From: Ferrimonas kyonanensis DSM 18153
GTDB taxonomy: Bacteria; Pseudomonadota; Gammaproteobacteria; Enterobacterales; Shewanellaceae
Direction: 5' to 3'
Length of the DNA stretch: 64,000 nt
Assembly: GCF_000425405.1 (NCBI RefSeq)
Contig: NZ_AUDJ01000016.1
Location: forward strand, 124,001-188,000
Positions 6,995-14,107 of the stretch are shown piece after piece. Position 1 is the first letter of the stretch. The number at the start of each line of letters is the position of its first letter. A model generated the notes under the pieces. It did no database searches. It had not been told where the DNA came from and saw only the letters and a list, made by a program, of their open reading frames with translations. Position numbers and translations under genes: made by a program.

Positions 6995-8632
6995 ATGATT
7001 CGCACCCAATACCGCCACTGGGTCTACCCGGTGCTGGCCCTGTTTCTGCTGATGCCCGCCCTTACGGCTGTGGTGCACGCCGAGTCTCATGATCATGGGG
7101 CAGTGGCGGCGCAAGCCGGTGTCTATGCCTGCCCGATGCACCCGCAGGAGACCGGGCACAAGGGCGATCGCTGCCCCAAGTGCAACATGTTCCTGACCAA
7201 GGTAGAGGCAGAGTATGCCTGCCCGATGCACCCGCAGGAGACTGGGCACAAGGGCGATCGCTGCCCCAAGTGCAACATGTTCCTGACTAAAGAAGAGGCA
7301 GAGTATGCCTGCCCGATGCACCCGCAGGAGACTGGGCACAAGGGCGATCGTTGCCCCATCTGCAACATGTTTCTGGTCGCAGAAGAGGAGGAAGAGGCAA
7401 CCGAACATCAAGGCCATGACCACTCGGCCATGGATAAGGGCTCACAACCATTGGCCTCGCCGGCGACGGCTGCGCCAACGTTGATTCCCGTCGATTCCGG
7501 TCCACAAGGACAGGTGAAATACGTCTGCCCAATGCATCCGCACATAGTGTCCGATGAACCCGGTACCTGCCCCATCTGTGGCATGAACCTGGAGAAGGTG
7601 GACCTGGGTGGCAGTACCGAAGAGGTGGTGGTCGGGGTGCCCGGCGGCATGCAGCAGGCGCTGGGCATGCGGGTACAGACCATCGAGCAGGGGACCTTGT
7701 GGCGGTACATCAATACCATCGGCACGGTCGAATACGATCAAGACGCCATCAGCCACGTCCACGCCCGGGTGTCCGGCTGGATTGAGAAGCTGGGGGTGGC
7801 ATCCGCCGGAGATGAGGTGAAACAGGGGGAGTTGCTGTTTGAGCTGTACAGCCCGGATTTGGTCAGTGCCCAGGACGACTTTTTGCTGGCGCTGGATACC
7901 CTGAAGCGGGATAAGCGCCGCGGCGGTGAACTGATTCGAAAGGCCCGTTTGCGACTGGAGTTGCTCGGCATGGATTCGGCCCTGATTCAGGCGTTGGAGC
8001 GCAGTGGCCAGACCCTGTATCGGGTTCCCTTCTACGCCCAGCACGACGGGGTCATCAGCGAGCTTAACGTCCGCGATGGTATGTACATTCAGCCCTCAAC
8101 CGAGGTGCTCAAACTGGTGGACTTAAACCGGGTCTGGGTGATTGCCGAGGTGTTTGAAAACCAGCAGGGCTGGTTCCGTCAGGGGCAGGCGGCCGCAGTC
8201 ACGGCTTCGGCGCTGGGGCTGTTTGAGCTGGATGGCAACATCGACTACATCTATCCGGAATTGGATCCGGTGACTCGGGCCATGCAGGTACGGGTAGCGC
8301 TGGCCAATCCGGAAGGCAAGCTGAAGCCCGGCTCCTTGGTGGACGTGGAGCTGTATGGTACCGCCAAGCGGAATTTGACTCTGGTCCCCACCGAGGCGCT
8401 GATTCAGACGGGTCGCAATAACCGGGTCGTGGTGCAGCAGAGCGACACCGAGTTTGTGGTCAAAGAGGTGCAGCTGGGAATGATTGCCAAGGGAATGGCT
8501 GAGGTGTTGTCCGGTGTGACTCCCGGTAATCGGGTGGTGGTGTCCGGGCAGTTTTTGCTGGACTCAGAGGCCAGCCTTAAAGGCAGTCTGATGCGCATGA
8601 GCAACGGCGCATCTGCCGGCCACAATCACTAG
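6995..8632 (+). CDS. cusB: CusB-like RND efflux periplasmic adaptor with four N-terminal metal-binding domains
   Basis: Periplasmic membrane-fusion subunit that links the CusA pump to an outer-membrane channel. Of its 545 residues, about 1-29 form a signal peptide. Residues 44-133 are three near-identical 30-residue heavy-metal-binding units (YACPMHPQETGHKGDRCPKC and variant), followed by an acidic, His-containing linker. A fourth unit, YVCPMHPHIVSDEPGTCPICGM, starts near residue 176. The remainder is a typical CusB/HlyD body with HVHARVSGWIEKL and the two lipoyl halves. Many CusB proteins have one such N-terminal domain; four is unusual. GAAGGAGAA precedes the ATG. It heads the cusB-cusA-cueR transcription unit. 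Confidence 0.9.
   Translation: MIRTQYRHWVYPVLALFLLMPALTAVVHAESHDHGAVAAQAGVYACPMHPQETGHKGDRCPKCNMFLTKVEAEYACPMHPQETGHKGDRCPKCNMFLTKEEAEYACPMHPQETGHKGDRCPICNMFLVAEEEEEATEHQGHDHSAMDKGSQPLASPATAAPTLIPVDSGPQGQVKYVCPMHPHIVSDEPGTCPICGMNLEKVDLGGSTEEVVVGVPGGMQQALGMRVQTIEQGTLWRYINTIGTVEYDQDAISHVHARVSGWIEKLGVASAGDEVKQGELLFELYSPDLVSAQDDFLLALDTLKRDKRRGGELIRKARLRLELLGMDSALIQALERSGQTLYRVPFYAQHDGVISELNVRDGMYIQPSTEVLKLVDLNRVWVIAEVFENQQGWFRQGQAAAVTASALGLFELDGNIDYIYPELDPVTRAMQVRVALANPEGKLKPGSLVDVELYGTAKRNLTLVPTEALIQTGRNNRVVVQQSDTEFVVKEVQLGMIAKGMAEVLSGVTPGNRVVVSGQFLLDSEASLKGSLMRMSNGASAGHNH
7124..7393 (+). repeat. Three tandem 90-bp repeats in the cusB-like gene
   Basis: Copies start at 7124, 7214 and 7304 and each encodes one 30-residue metal-binding unit. 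The first two are almost identical in DNA; the third diverges at its end (CPIC instead of CPKC, then an acidic tail). They are in frame. Confidence 0.93.
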
Positions 8633-8640
8633 GGGGCGGC

Positions 8641-11600
8641 ATGTTAGAAAAAATCATTGAAGCCTCCATTCGCCAGCGGATTATGGTGCTGGTGATCATG
8701 GCGGTGATTGCCCTAGTGGGCTGGCAGGCGCTGCGCAGCACCCCGTTGGATGCCTTGCCAGACCTGTCTGATGTGCAGGTCATCGTCAAGACCTCCTATC
8801 CGGGGCAGGCACCGCAACTGGTCGAGGACCAGATCACCTACCCATTGTCGTCGGCCATGCTGGCGGTGCCCGGGGCCAAAACCGTCCGTGGCTATTCCTT
8901 TTTCGGCGACTCTTATGTGTACGTCATCTTCGAGGATGGCACCGACATCTACTGGGCCCGGTCACGGGTTTTGGAGTACCTGTCTCAGGTTCAGGGGCAG
9001 TTGCCGGCCAGTGCCAAGCCAGAGTTGGGGCCCGACGCGTCCGGTGTGGGCTGGGTGTTTGAGTATGCGCTGGTGGACCGCAGTGGCAAACACGATTTGG
9101 CCCAGCTCCGTAGCCTGCAGGACTGGTACCTGAAGCTGGAGCTGCAGAGTGTGGCCGGCGTGTCTGAAGTCGCCACCATTGGCGGCATGGAGCAGAGCTA
9201 CCAGGTGGTGGTGGATCCCCATAAACTGGCGCTGTACAAGCTGGATATTGGTCGAGTGAAGATGGCCATCGACAAGGCCAATGCCGAGGTGGGTGGCTCG
9301 GTGATCGAGATGGCCGAAGCCGAGTACATGATTCGTGCCAAAGGTTACCGCCAGAATCTGCAGGATTTTGCCGATATTCCGGTGGGCATTGTGTCGGAAT
9401 CCGGCAACCCGGTACTGCTCAAAGACGTGGCGGTATTGCGGGTTGGCCCCGCATCCCGGCGCGGTATTGCCGAGCTGGACGGCGAAGGCGAGGTGGTGGG
9501 CGGCATCATCGTGATGCGCTATGGGGAAAACGCCCTGGCCACCATTGAAGCGGTAAAACAGAAGCTTGAGCAACTCAAGCCCGGTTTGCCGGACGGCGTG
9601 GAGGTGGTGACCACCTATGATCGATCCCAGTTGATTCTGGGTTCCGTGCAGAACCTGACCCACAAGGTGATCGAAGAGATGCTGGTGGTGGGGCTGGTGT
9701 GTCTGTTGTTTCTGCTGCACGCCCGCTCGACGCTGGTGGCGGTGATCACTCTGCCGCTGTCGATCCTGATCAGCTTTATTGTGATGGGGTTCATGGGGGT
9801 GAATGCCAACATCATGAGCCTGGGCGGCATTGCCATTGCCATCGGGGCGGTGGTGGATGCGGCCATTGTGATGGTGGAGAATGCCCACAAACACCTGGAG
9901 CACTACCGTGCCGACCATGGCCATGAGCCGCAGGGCGAGACCCGTTGGCAACTGATGAAAGAGGCCTCGGTGGAGGTGGGACCGGCGTTGTTCTTTAGCC
10001 TGCTGATCATTACGTTGAGCTTTATGCCGGTGTTTGTGCTGGAGGCGCAGGAGGGGCGACTGTTCCATCCGCTGGCCTACACCAAGACCTTTGCCATGGC
10101 GGCCTCGGCACTGCTGGCCATTACCCTGATCCCGGTACTGATGGGGTATTTCATTCGCGGGCGCATCCCCGACGAGCGTAAAAATCCCATCAGCCGAGTG
10201 CTGATTGCCTTGTACCAGCCGGCGTTGAAGCTGGTGCTGCGTTTTCCGCGTCTGACTCTGGTGTTGGCGTTAGTGGCCCTGTTCAGTGCCTGGTATCCGC
10301 TGAGTCAGTTGGGCTCGGAGTTTATGCCTGAGCTGGAGGAGGGCGATCTGTTGTACATGCCGACCACCCTGCCCGGCGTCAGTGCCGGCAAGGCGGCGGA
10401 GTTGTTGCAGCAGACCGACCGGCTGATTAAGACCGTGCCCGAAGTGAAACGGGTGTTCGGCAAGGTTGGCCGCGCCGAGACGGCCACCGATCCGGCGCCG
10501 CTGACCATGCTGGAAACCACCATCATGCTGAACCCCAGAGAGGAGTGGCGCGACGGCATGACGCTGGAGGGGATCATCGATGAACTGCAGCGAACGGTGA
10601 AAGTACCCGGGGTGACCAATGCCTGGGTGCAACCCATCAAGACTCGCATCGACATGTTGTCCACCGGCATCAAAACCCCCATCGGCATTAAAATCTCCGG
10701 CGCCGATGTGGACGAACTGCAGCGAATAGGCGGTGAAGTTGAGGCGATGTTGAGTCAATTGCCTGGAACGGTATCGGCGTTTGCCGAGCGGGTTGGCGGT
10801 GGTCGTTACATCGACATTGAGCCCAAGCTGGCGGTGGCCGCCCGCTATGGCATTACCCTGGAGGACGTGCAGAACGTGGTCCGAATGGCCATTGGCGGCA
10901 TGCAGATTGGCGAATCGGTGCAGGGGGCCGAGCGTTACCCCATTAACCTGCGTTACCCCCGTGAGCTTCGTGACGACATCAACAAGCTCAGGGAGCTGCC
11001 GGTGGTGACCTCCAGCGGTCACTACATTCCGCTGTCAACGGTGGCCAGCATCAGCATCAGCGACGGCGCCCCGATGCTCAAGAGTGAAAACGGCCGCCTG
11101 ATCTCCTGGGTGTTTGTCGACATCAAGGGCACCTCCATCGGTGAATACATCGATGAAGCCCGCACTTTGCTGGACAGCCGTTTGCAGCTGCCTCCCCGCT
11201 ACAGCATCAGTTTTGCCGGTCAGTATGAGTACATGCAAAGGGTGGAAGCCAAGATGGTGCAAGTGGTGCCGATGACCCTGGCGGTGATCTTCCTGCTGCT
11301 GATGATGACCTTTGGTTCGACGCTTCAGGCCAGCATCATCATGCTCAGTCTGCCGTTTGCTCTGGTGGGCTCGGCCTGGTTGTTGTATCTGCTGGAGTTC
11401 AATCTGTCGGTGGCGGTGGCGGTGGGAATGATTGCCCTGGCCGGTGTGGCGGCAGAGTTTGGGGTGGTGATGCTGGTGTATCTGAACAACGCCATCAAGG
11501 CCCGGCAACGTGCGGATCGGTATCGACAGGAGTCGGACCTGAAGGCGGCGTTGCTGGAGGGGGCGGTGATGCGCATTCGTCCCAAGGCGATGACGGTGGC

Positions 11601-11775
11601 CACCATCTTCTTTGGTTTGCTGCCGATCATGTGGGGGGCCGGCTCTGGCAATGAAGTGATGCAGAAGATTGCCGCGCCTATGGTGGGGGGGATGGTCACG
11701 GCACCTTTGTTATCGCTGTTTGTGATTCCCGCCATCTATCTGCTGGTCTACCGTCGCCAACTGGACAGGGAGTAA
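8641..11775 (+). CDS. cusA: CusA-type Cu(I)/Ag(I) RND efflux pump
   Basis: Inner-membrane proton-driven pump of 1044 residues, the normal length for heavy-metal RND transporters. The three methionines that bind Cu(I)/Ag(I) in E. coli CusA are present at the same numbers: Met573 (DLLYMP), Met623 (APLTML) and Met672 (RIDMLSTG). Other family segments are DALPDLSDVQVIV at the N-terminus, GGIAIAIGAVVDAAIVMVENAHK in the membrane relay region and GVAAEFGVVMLVYL near the C-terminus. It starts 8 bases after the cusB-like gene. No cusC or cusF follows, so the outer-membrane channel must be encoded elsewhere. Confidence 0.95.
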   Translation: MLEKIIEASIRQRIMVLVIMAVIALVGWQALRSTPLDALPDLSDVQVIVKTSYPGQAPQLVEDQITYPLSSAMLAVPGAKTVRGYSFFGDSYVYVIFEDGTDIYWARSRVLEYLSQVQGQLPASAKPELGPDASGVGWVFEYALVDRSGKHDLAQLRSLQDWYLKLELQSVAGVSEVATIGGMEQSYQVVVDPHKLALYKLDIGRVKMAIDKANAEVGGSVIEMAEAEYMIRAKGYRQNLQDFADIPVGIVSESGNPVLLKDVAVLRVGPASRRGIAELDGEGEVVGGIIVMRYGENALATIEAVKQKLEQLKPGLPDGVEVVTTYDRSQLILGSVQNLTHKVIEEMLVVGLVCLLFLLHARSTLVAVITLPLSILISFIVMGFMGVNANIMSLGGIAIAIGAVVDAAIVMVENAHKHLEHYRADHGHEPQGETRWQLMKEASVEVGPALFFSLLIITLSFMPVFVLEAQEGRLFHPLAYTKTFAMAASALLAITLIPVLMGYFIRGRIPDERKNPISRVLIALYQPALKLVLRFPRLTLVLALVALFSAWYPLSQLGSEFMPELEEGDLLYMPTTLPGVSAGKAAELLQQTDRLIKTVPEVKRVFGKVGRAETATDPAPLTMLETTIMLNPREEWRDGMTLEGIIDELQRTVKVPGVTNAWVQPIKTRIDMLSTGIKTPIGIKISGADVDELQRIGGEVEAMLSQLPGTVSAFAERVGGGRYIDIEPKLAVAARYGITLEDVQNVVRMAIGGMQIGESVQGAERYPINLRYPRELRDDINKLRELPVVTSSGHYIPLSTVASISISDGAPMLKSENGRLISWVFVDIKGTSIGEYIDEARTLLDSRLQLPPRYSISFAGQYEYMQRVEAKMVQVVPMTLAVIFLLLMMTFGSTLQASIIMLSLPFALVGSAWLLYLLEFNLSVAVAVGMIALAGVAAEFGVVMLVYLNNAIKARQRADRYRQESDLKAALLEGAVMRIRPKAMTVATIFFGLLPIMWGAGSGNEVMQKIAAPMVGGMVTAPLLSLFVIPAIYLLVYRRQLDRE

Positions 11776-11779
11776 GAGG

Positions 11780-12169
11780 ATGAAGATTGGTCAGGTAGCC
11801 CGGGAAACCGGGCTCAGCGTAAAAACCATCCGTTACTATCACGACATTAAGTTGGTCGAAGCCCGTCGGGGTGATAATGGCTACCGTGAGTACCAACAGT
11901 CGCAGTTGGCTCAGTTACAGTTCGTGGCCCGTTGTAAGGCTCTGGGGTTCAGCCTGGAGCAATGCGCTCAGTTGTTGTCATTGAATGCCAGCGAGGATCG
12001 CACTGCGGCGGCGGTGAAATCCGTCGCCACCGAGCAGTTGCTGGTGGTGCAGGATAAGGTGCGCCAGTTGCAGCAACTGGAGCGGCAGCTATCGACCTTG
12101 GTCAATGCCTGCGACGGCAGTGACCGTCCTCAATGCGCCATTCTGGACTCCCTCAACGGCGGATCATAA
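11780..12169 (+). CDS. cueR: CueR-like MerR-family copper-responsive regulator
   Basis: A 129-residue MerR-family activator. The N-terminal helix-turn-helix (MKIGQVARETGLSVKTIRYYHDIKLVEARR) is followed by the dimerisation helix and a C-terminal metal loop, NACDGSDRPQC, with Cys111 and Cys119 in the CueR spacing (Cys-x7-Cys). Counting back from the first cysteine, the position equivalent to CueR Ser77 appears to be alanine (DRTAAAVK), an unusual change. It starts 4 bases after cusA with an AGAGG site and so is co-transcribed with the pump it probably regulates. Cu(I)/Ag(I) sensing is inferred. Confidence 0.85.
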   Translation: MKIGQVARETGLSVKTIRYYHDIKLVEARRGDNGYREYQQSQLAQLQFVARCKALGFSLEQCAQLLSLNASEDRTAAAVKSVATEQLLVVQDKVRQLQQLERQLSTLVNACDGSDRPQCAILDSLNGGS

Positions 12170-12182
12170 TCGGGTGAAATAG

Positions 12183-12211
12183 AAAAAAACCGGCCTCCTG
12201 GCCGGTTTTTT
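12183..12211. terminator. Bidirectional terminator between cueR and DUF2057 gene
   Basis: CCGGCC (12190-12195) and GGCCGG (12200-12205) form a stem flanked by an A-run on the left and six T on the right, so it can act for cueR on plus and for the DUF2057 gene on minus. Confidence 0.9.
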
Positions 12212-12242
12212 ATTGAGGGACAGCCACGTTCAGTGGCAGTGG

Positions 12243-12665
12243 TTATCCCTCGTCTTTCGCCAGGAGTCGGGCCATCTGCGCCATTAACTGGGTTTCAGTG
12301 AGCTGACGGGCAGGGTGTGGGGTCTTGCCCTCGAGCAGGGTAAACGTCGGTTCATCGATAAAGGCGCGAATCGCTTTGGAGTTGTTCAGCTCCGGTAACC
12401 GAACTCGGTAGTCGCCTTCCCCGGCAATGAAGCTGAGAAATACCGGGGTGGATCTGAGCAGTTCGTGCTCTTCTGGAGTGACCGTCAGCAGCTCGGTGTA
12501 GCTCAGCTGGATCACCTGCGTGCCCGGTTTCAGGGTTACTGGTTGGTCGTTGCGGGGGGCGGCGTTGCCGTTTATCGACAGCAGACTGACGCCGTCCGGC
12601 AGAGGCAGTGTCGCGGCCTCAAGACCAGGCGCGGACAGGATTAGGGCGAACAGAAGCGCTCTCAT
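12243..12665 (-). CDS. DUF2057 (YccT-like) exported protein, copy 1
   Basis: A 140-residue protein with a signal peptide (about 1-17, ending GLEA). The body is the DUF2057/UPF0319 fold by pattern: LPLPDGVSLLSINGNAAPRNDQPVTLKPGTQVIQLSY, then ...PVFLSFIAGEGDYRVRLPEL. In E. coli a member (YccT/CsgI) restrains curli formation, but the general function is not settled. A second copy lies at 13127-13552 on the same strand. It follows, on minus, the Cys-rich small gene 12707-13048, so the two DUF2057 genes alternate with two Cys-rich genes. Confidence 0.75.
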   Translation of the reverse strand: MRALLFALILSAPGLEAATLPLPDGVSLLSINGNAAPRNDQPVTLKPGTQVIQLSYTELLTVTPEEHELLRSTPVFLSFIAGEGDYRVRLPELNNSKAIRAFIDEPTFTLLEGKTPHPARQLTETQLMAQMARLLAKDEG

Positions 12666-12706
12666 AAATGGTACTCCTAAAGTCAGTGATTAATTTGGGG
12701 TGAGGG

Positions 12707-13048
12707 TCAGGAGTATGCTTTGGGAGGTTTGGTGGCCGGTGCCACACTGAGGCCGTTGATGAGCAACAATTGAGAAAAGGGACGGTGTTCGCTGGCGGTC
12801 AGCGTCAATGCGTAGCTGACTGGCAGGCTGATGCACAAGTGGGCGGAGAAACACTGACTGGCGCATTGCTGGCATTGAACTGGATCGGACGACAGATCTG
12901 GGTGATGCCGCTGCATCTCCAGTACCTGCATTACCACAGGGTCACTGTGGCTGACCTTGTCTATGGCCGGATTGATCTGTACCACCAACAGCAGCAGTAT
13001 CATCAGTACCGTTAGTCGGGGATGGCGTGGTGAGCGCATTGCATTCAT
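12707..13048 (-). CDS. Small secreted Cys-rich protein, DUF2946-like
   Basis: A 113-residue protein with an N-terminal hydrophobic export segment (LTVLMILLLLVVQINPA), a Cys cluster (QCQQCASQCFSAHLCISLP) and a tail ending KPPKAYS. It shares the plan of the proteins at 5216, 6466 and 13598 (export signal, short Cys cluster, terminal PP) though the sequence is divergent. Periplasmic metal binding is inferred from the plan and from the adjoining copper genes. It lies 41 bases upstream (on minus) of the DUF2057 gene 12243-12665, so the two are probably co-transcribed. Confidence 0.6.
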   Translation of the reverse strand: MNAMRSPRHPRLTVLMILLLLVVQINPAIDKVSHSDPVVMQVLEMQRHHPDLSSDPVQCQQCASQCFSAHLCISLPVSYALTLTASEHRPFSQLLLINGLSVAPATKPPKAYS

Positions 13049-13092
13049 GCCGTTAAGGCTAAACCCTGGAGCGACTCCAAGGTCAATGACTT

Positions 13093-13118
13093 TTAAAAAA
13101 AAGGCGGCCGAAGCCGCC
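13093..13118 (-). terminator. Intrinsic terminator of DUF2057 copy 2
   Basis: Read on minus, GGCGGC, loop TTCG, GCCGCC is followed by a run of eight to nine T (A-run at 13095-13102 on plus). It lies directly after the stop of the gene at 13127. Confidence 0.88.
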
Positions 13119-13126
13119 GAGTCTGG

Positions 13127-13552
13127 TTAGCGGTCCAGTGTGTGGCGGGCCATAAGTACCAACAGCTGGCTCTGGGTCAACAGTCGGTTTTCCACCGGTC
13201 CGGCATCACTGCGCAAGGTGACCTTGGGCTGGCGGGCAAACTGGCGTACGGCTTGCTCGTCTTCAAGAATCGGCAGCAACAACTGATAGCGTTCGCTGCC
13301 GTCGCCCTCGAAGCTGAGGTACAGCGGCGCCGAGGTAATCATCTCGTGATCCTCCGCATTCAGTTGCAACAGCTCACCGTACTTGAGTTCCACGACCTGG
13401 GGACCGTCGGTCAGTGATAGTTGGCTGGCAAACTGGGATACCGGTTTACCATTGAGGCTGACGGCCCATACCGACGAAGGCAGTGACAGGGTGGCGGCGG
13501 AAGTCGAAAAGGCACTGGCGGCGATGACGATCGCAGATAAAAACGTCTTCAT
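13127..13552 (-). CDS. DUF2057 (YccT-like) exported protein, copy 2
   Basis: A 141-residue paralogue of the protein at 12243, with signal peptide MKTFLSAIVIAASAFSTSA and the same order of motifs: LSLPSSVWAVSLNGKPV, GPQVVELKYGELLQLN, SAPLYLSFEGDGSERYQLLLP, and a C-terminal QSQLLVLMA. The two copies share clear pattern identity, so they arose by duplication. It lies 45 bases downstream on minus of the Cys-rich gene 13598-13942, repeating the Cys-rich/DUF2057 pair seen at 12243-13048. The gene ends in its own terminator. Function unknown. Confidence 0.75.
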   Translation of the reverse strand: MKTFLSAIVIAASAFSTSAATLSLPSSVWAVSLNGKPVSQFASQLSLTDGPQVVELKYGELLQLNAEDHEMITSAPLYLSFEGDGSERYQLLLPILEDEQAVRQFARQPKVTLRSDAGPVENRLLTQSQLLVLMARHTLDR

Positions 13553-13597
13553 AATGGGTTTCCTAAGTCTGAAAGTAAGTGAATAAAACTAAGCAGA

Positions 13598-13942
13598 TCA
13601 GTAAACCCGGGCCGGAGGTCGCAGGGGGTGGCTGAGTGGAACCCAATAGTCGCCGGGGGCAACCAAAAAGGGGTGAATGCTCCCCATCGCTGCAACTGCC
13701 TGAGGACCGACAGACACCACGGCCATCAGGGAATTCATTGGGCAAATGCCGACGCAGCACAGGCAGCGTTCGGGGCACTCGCTTTGATGAGGATTGGCGC
13801 AGTCCATCACCACGGATTCTCCGGCCATGGCAGGCATTCCATGGCCGGTAACCGGGGCGGCCGACATAGGCAGGCTGACGGTCAGGAGTAGCGCCAGTAC
13901 CCAGCCCAGTCGACGTAGCAGATGGGGAGCATTCGTTGTCAT
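13598..13942 (-). CDS. Small secreted Cys-rich protein, DUF2946-like
   Basis: A 114-residue protein with an export signal (LGWVLALLLTVSLPMSAAPV), a His/Met patch (GHGMPAMAGESVVMDC), a Cys cluster (SECPERCLCCVGICPMN) and a tail LRPPARVY. It is the fourth member of the small secreted Cys-rich set in the island. It is the first gene of a minus-strand unit with DUF2057 copy 2. Copper binding is inferred from context and ligands, not shown. Confidence 0.6.
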   Translation of the reverse strand: MTTNAPHLLRRLGWVLALLLTVSLPMSAAPVTGHGMPAMAGESVVMDCANPHQSECPERCLCCVGICPMNSLMAVVSVGPQAVAAMGSIHPFLVAPGDYWVPLSHPLRPPARVY

Positions 13943-14107
13943 AAGGGCAGCTTAAAGCCTCCCGTTGCAGGAGGGTCAAGCCCTGACCTGATCTTTTTTT
14001 CCGACCGTGCAGTTGTCGGATCTACTGAACAGTGCATTCATTCTCAGGCGTTTTTCGGTGCAGGCTCGCACTCCATACTGGTACCAAATCAACACGGAGA
14101 CTGCACC

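Noticed and set aside
7124-7393. Regular 90-bp repeats considered as a non-coding array
   Set aside because: They encode successive metal-binding units within the cusB-like frame.
13922-14107. N-terminal extension of the SAH-hydrolase-like gene
   Set aside because: Overlaps the start of the divergent Cys-rich gene, has no ribosome binding site and no similarity to the family; ATG at 14108 fits better.
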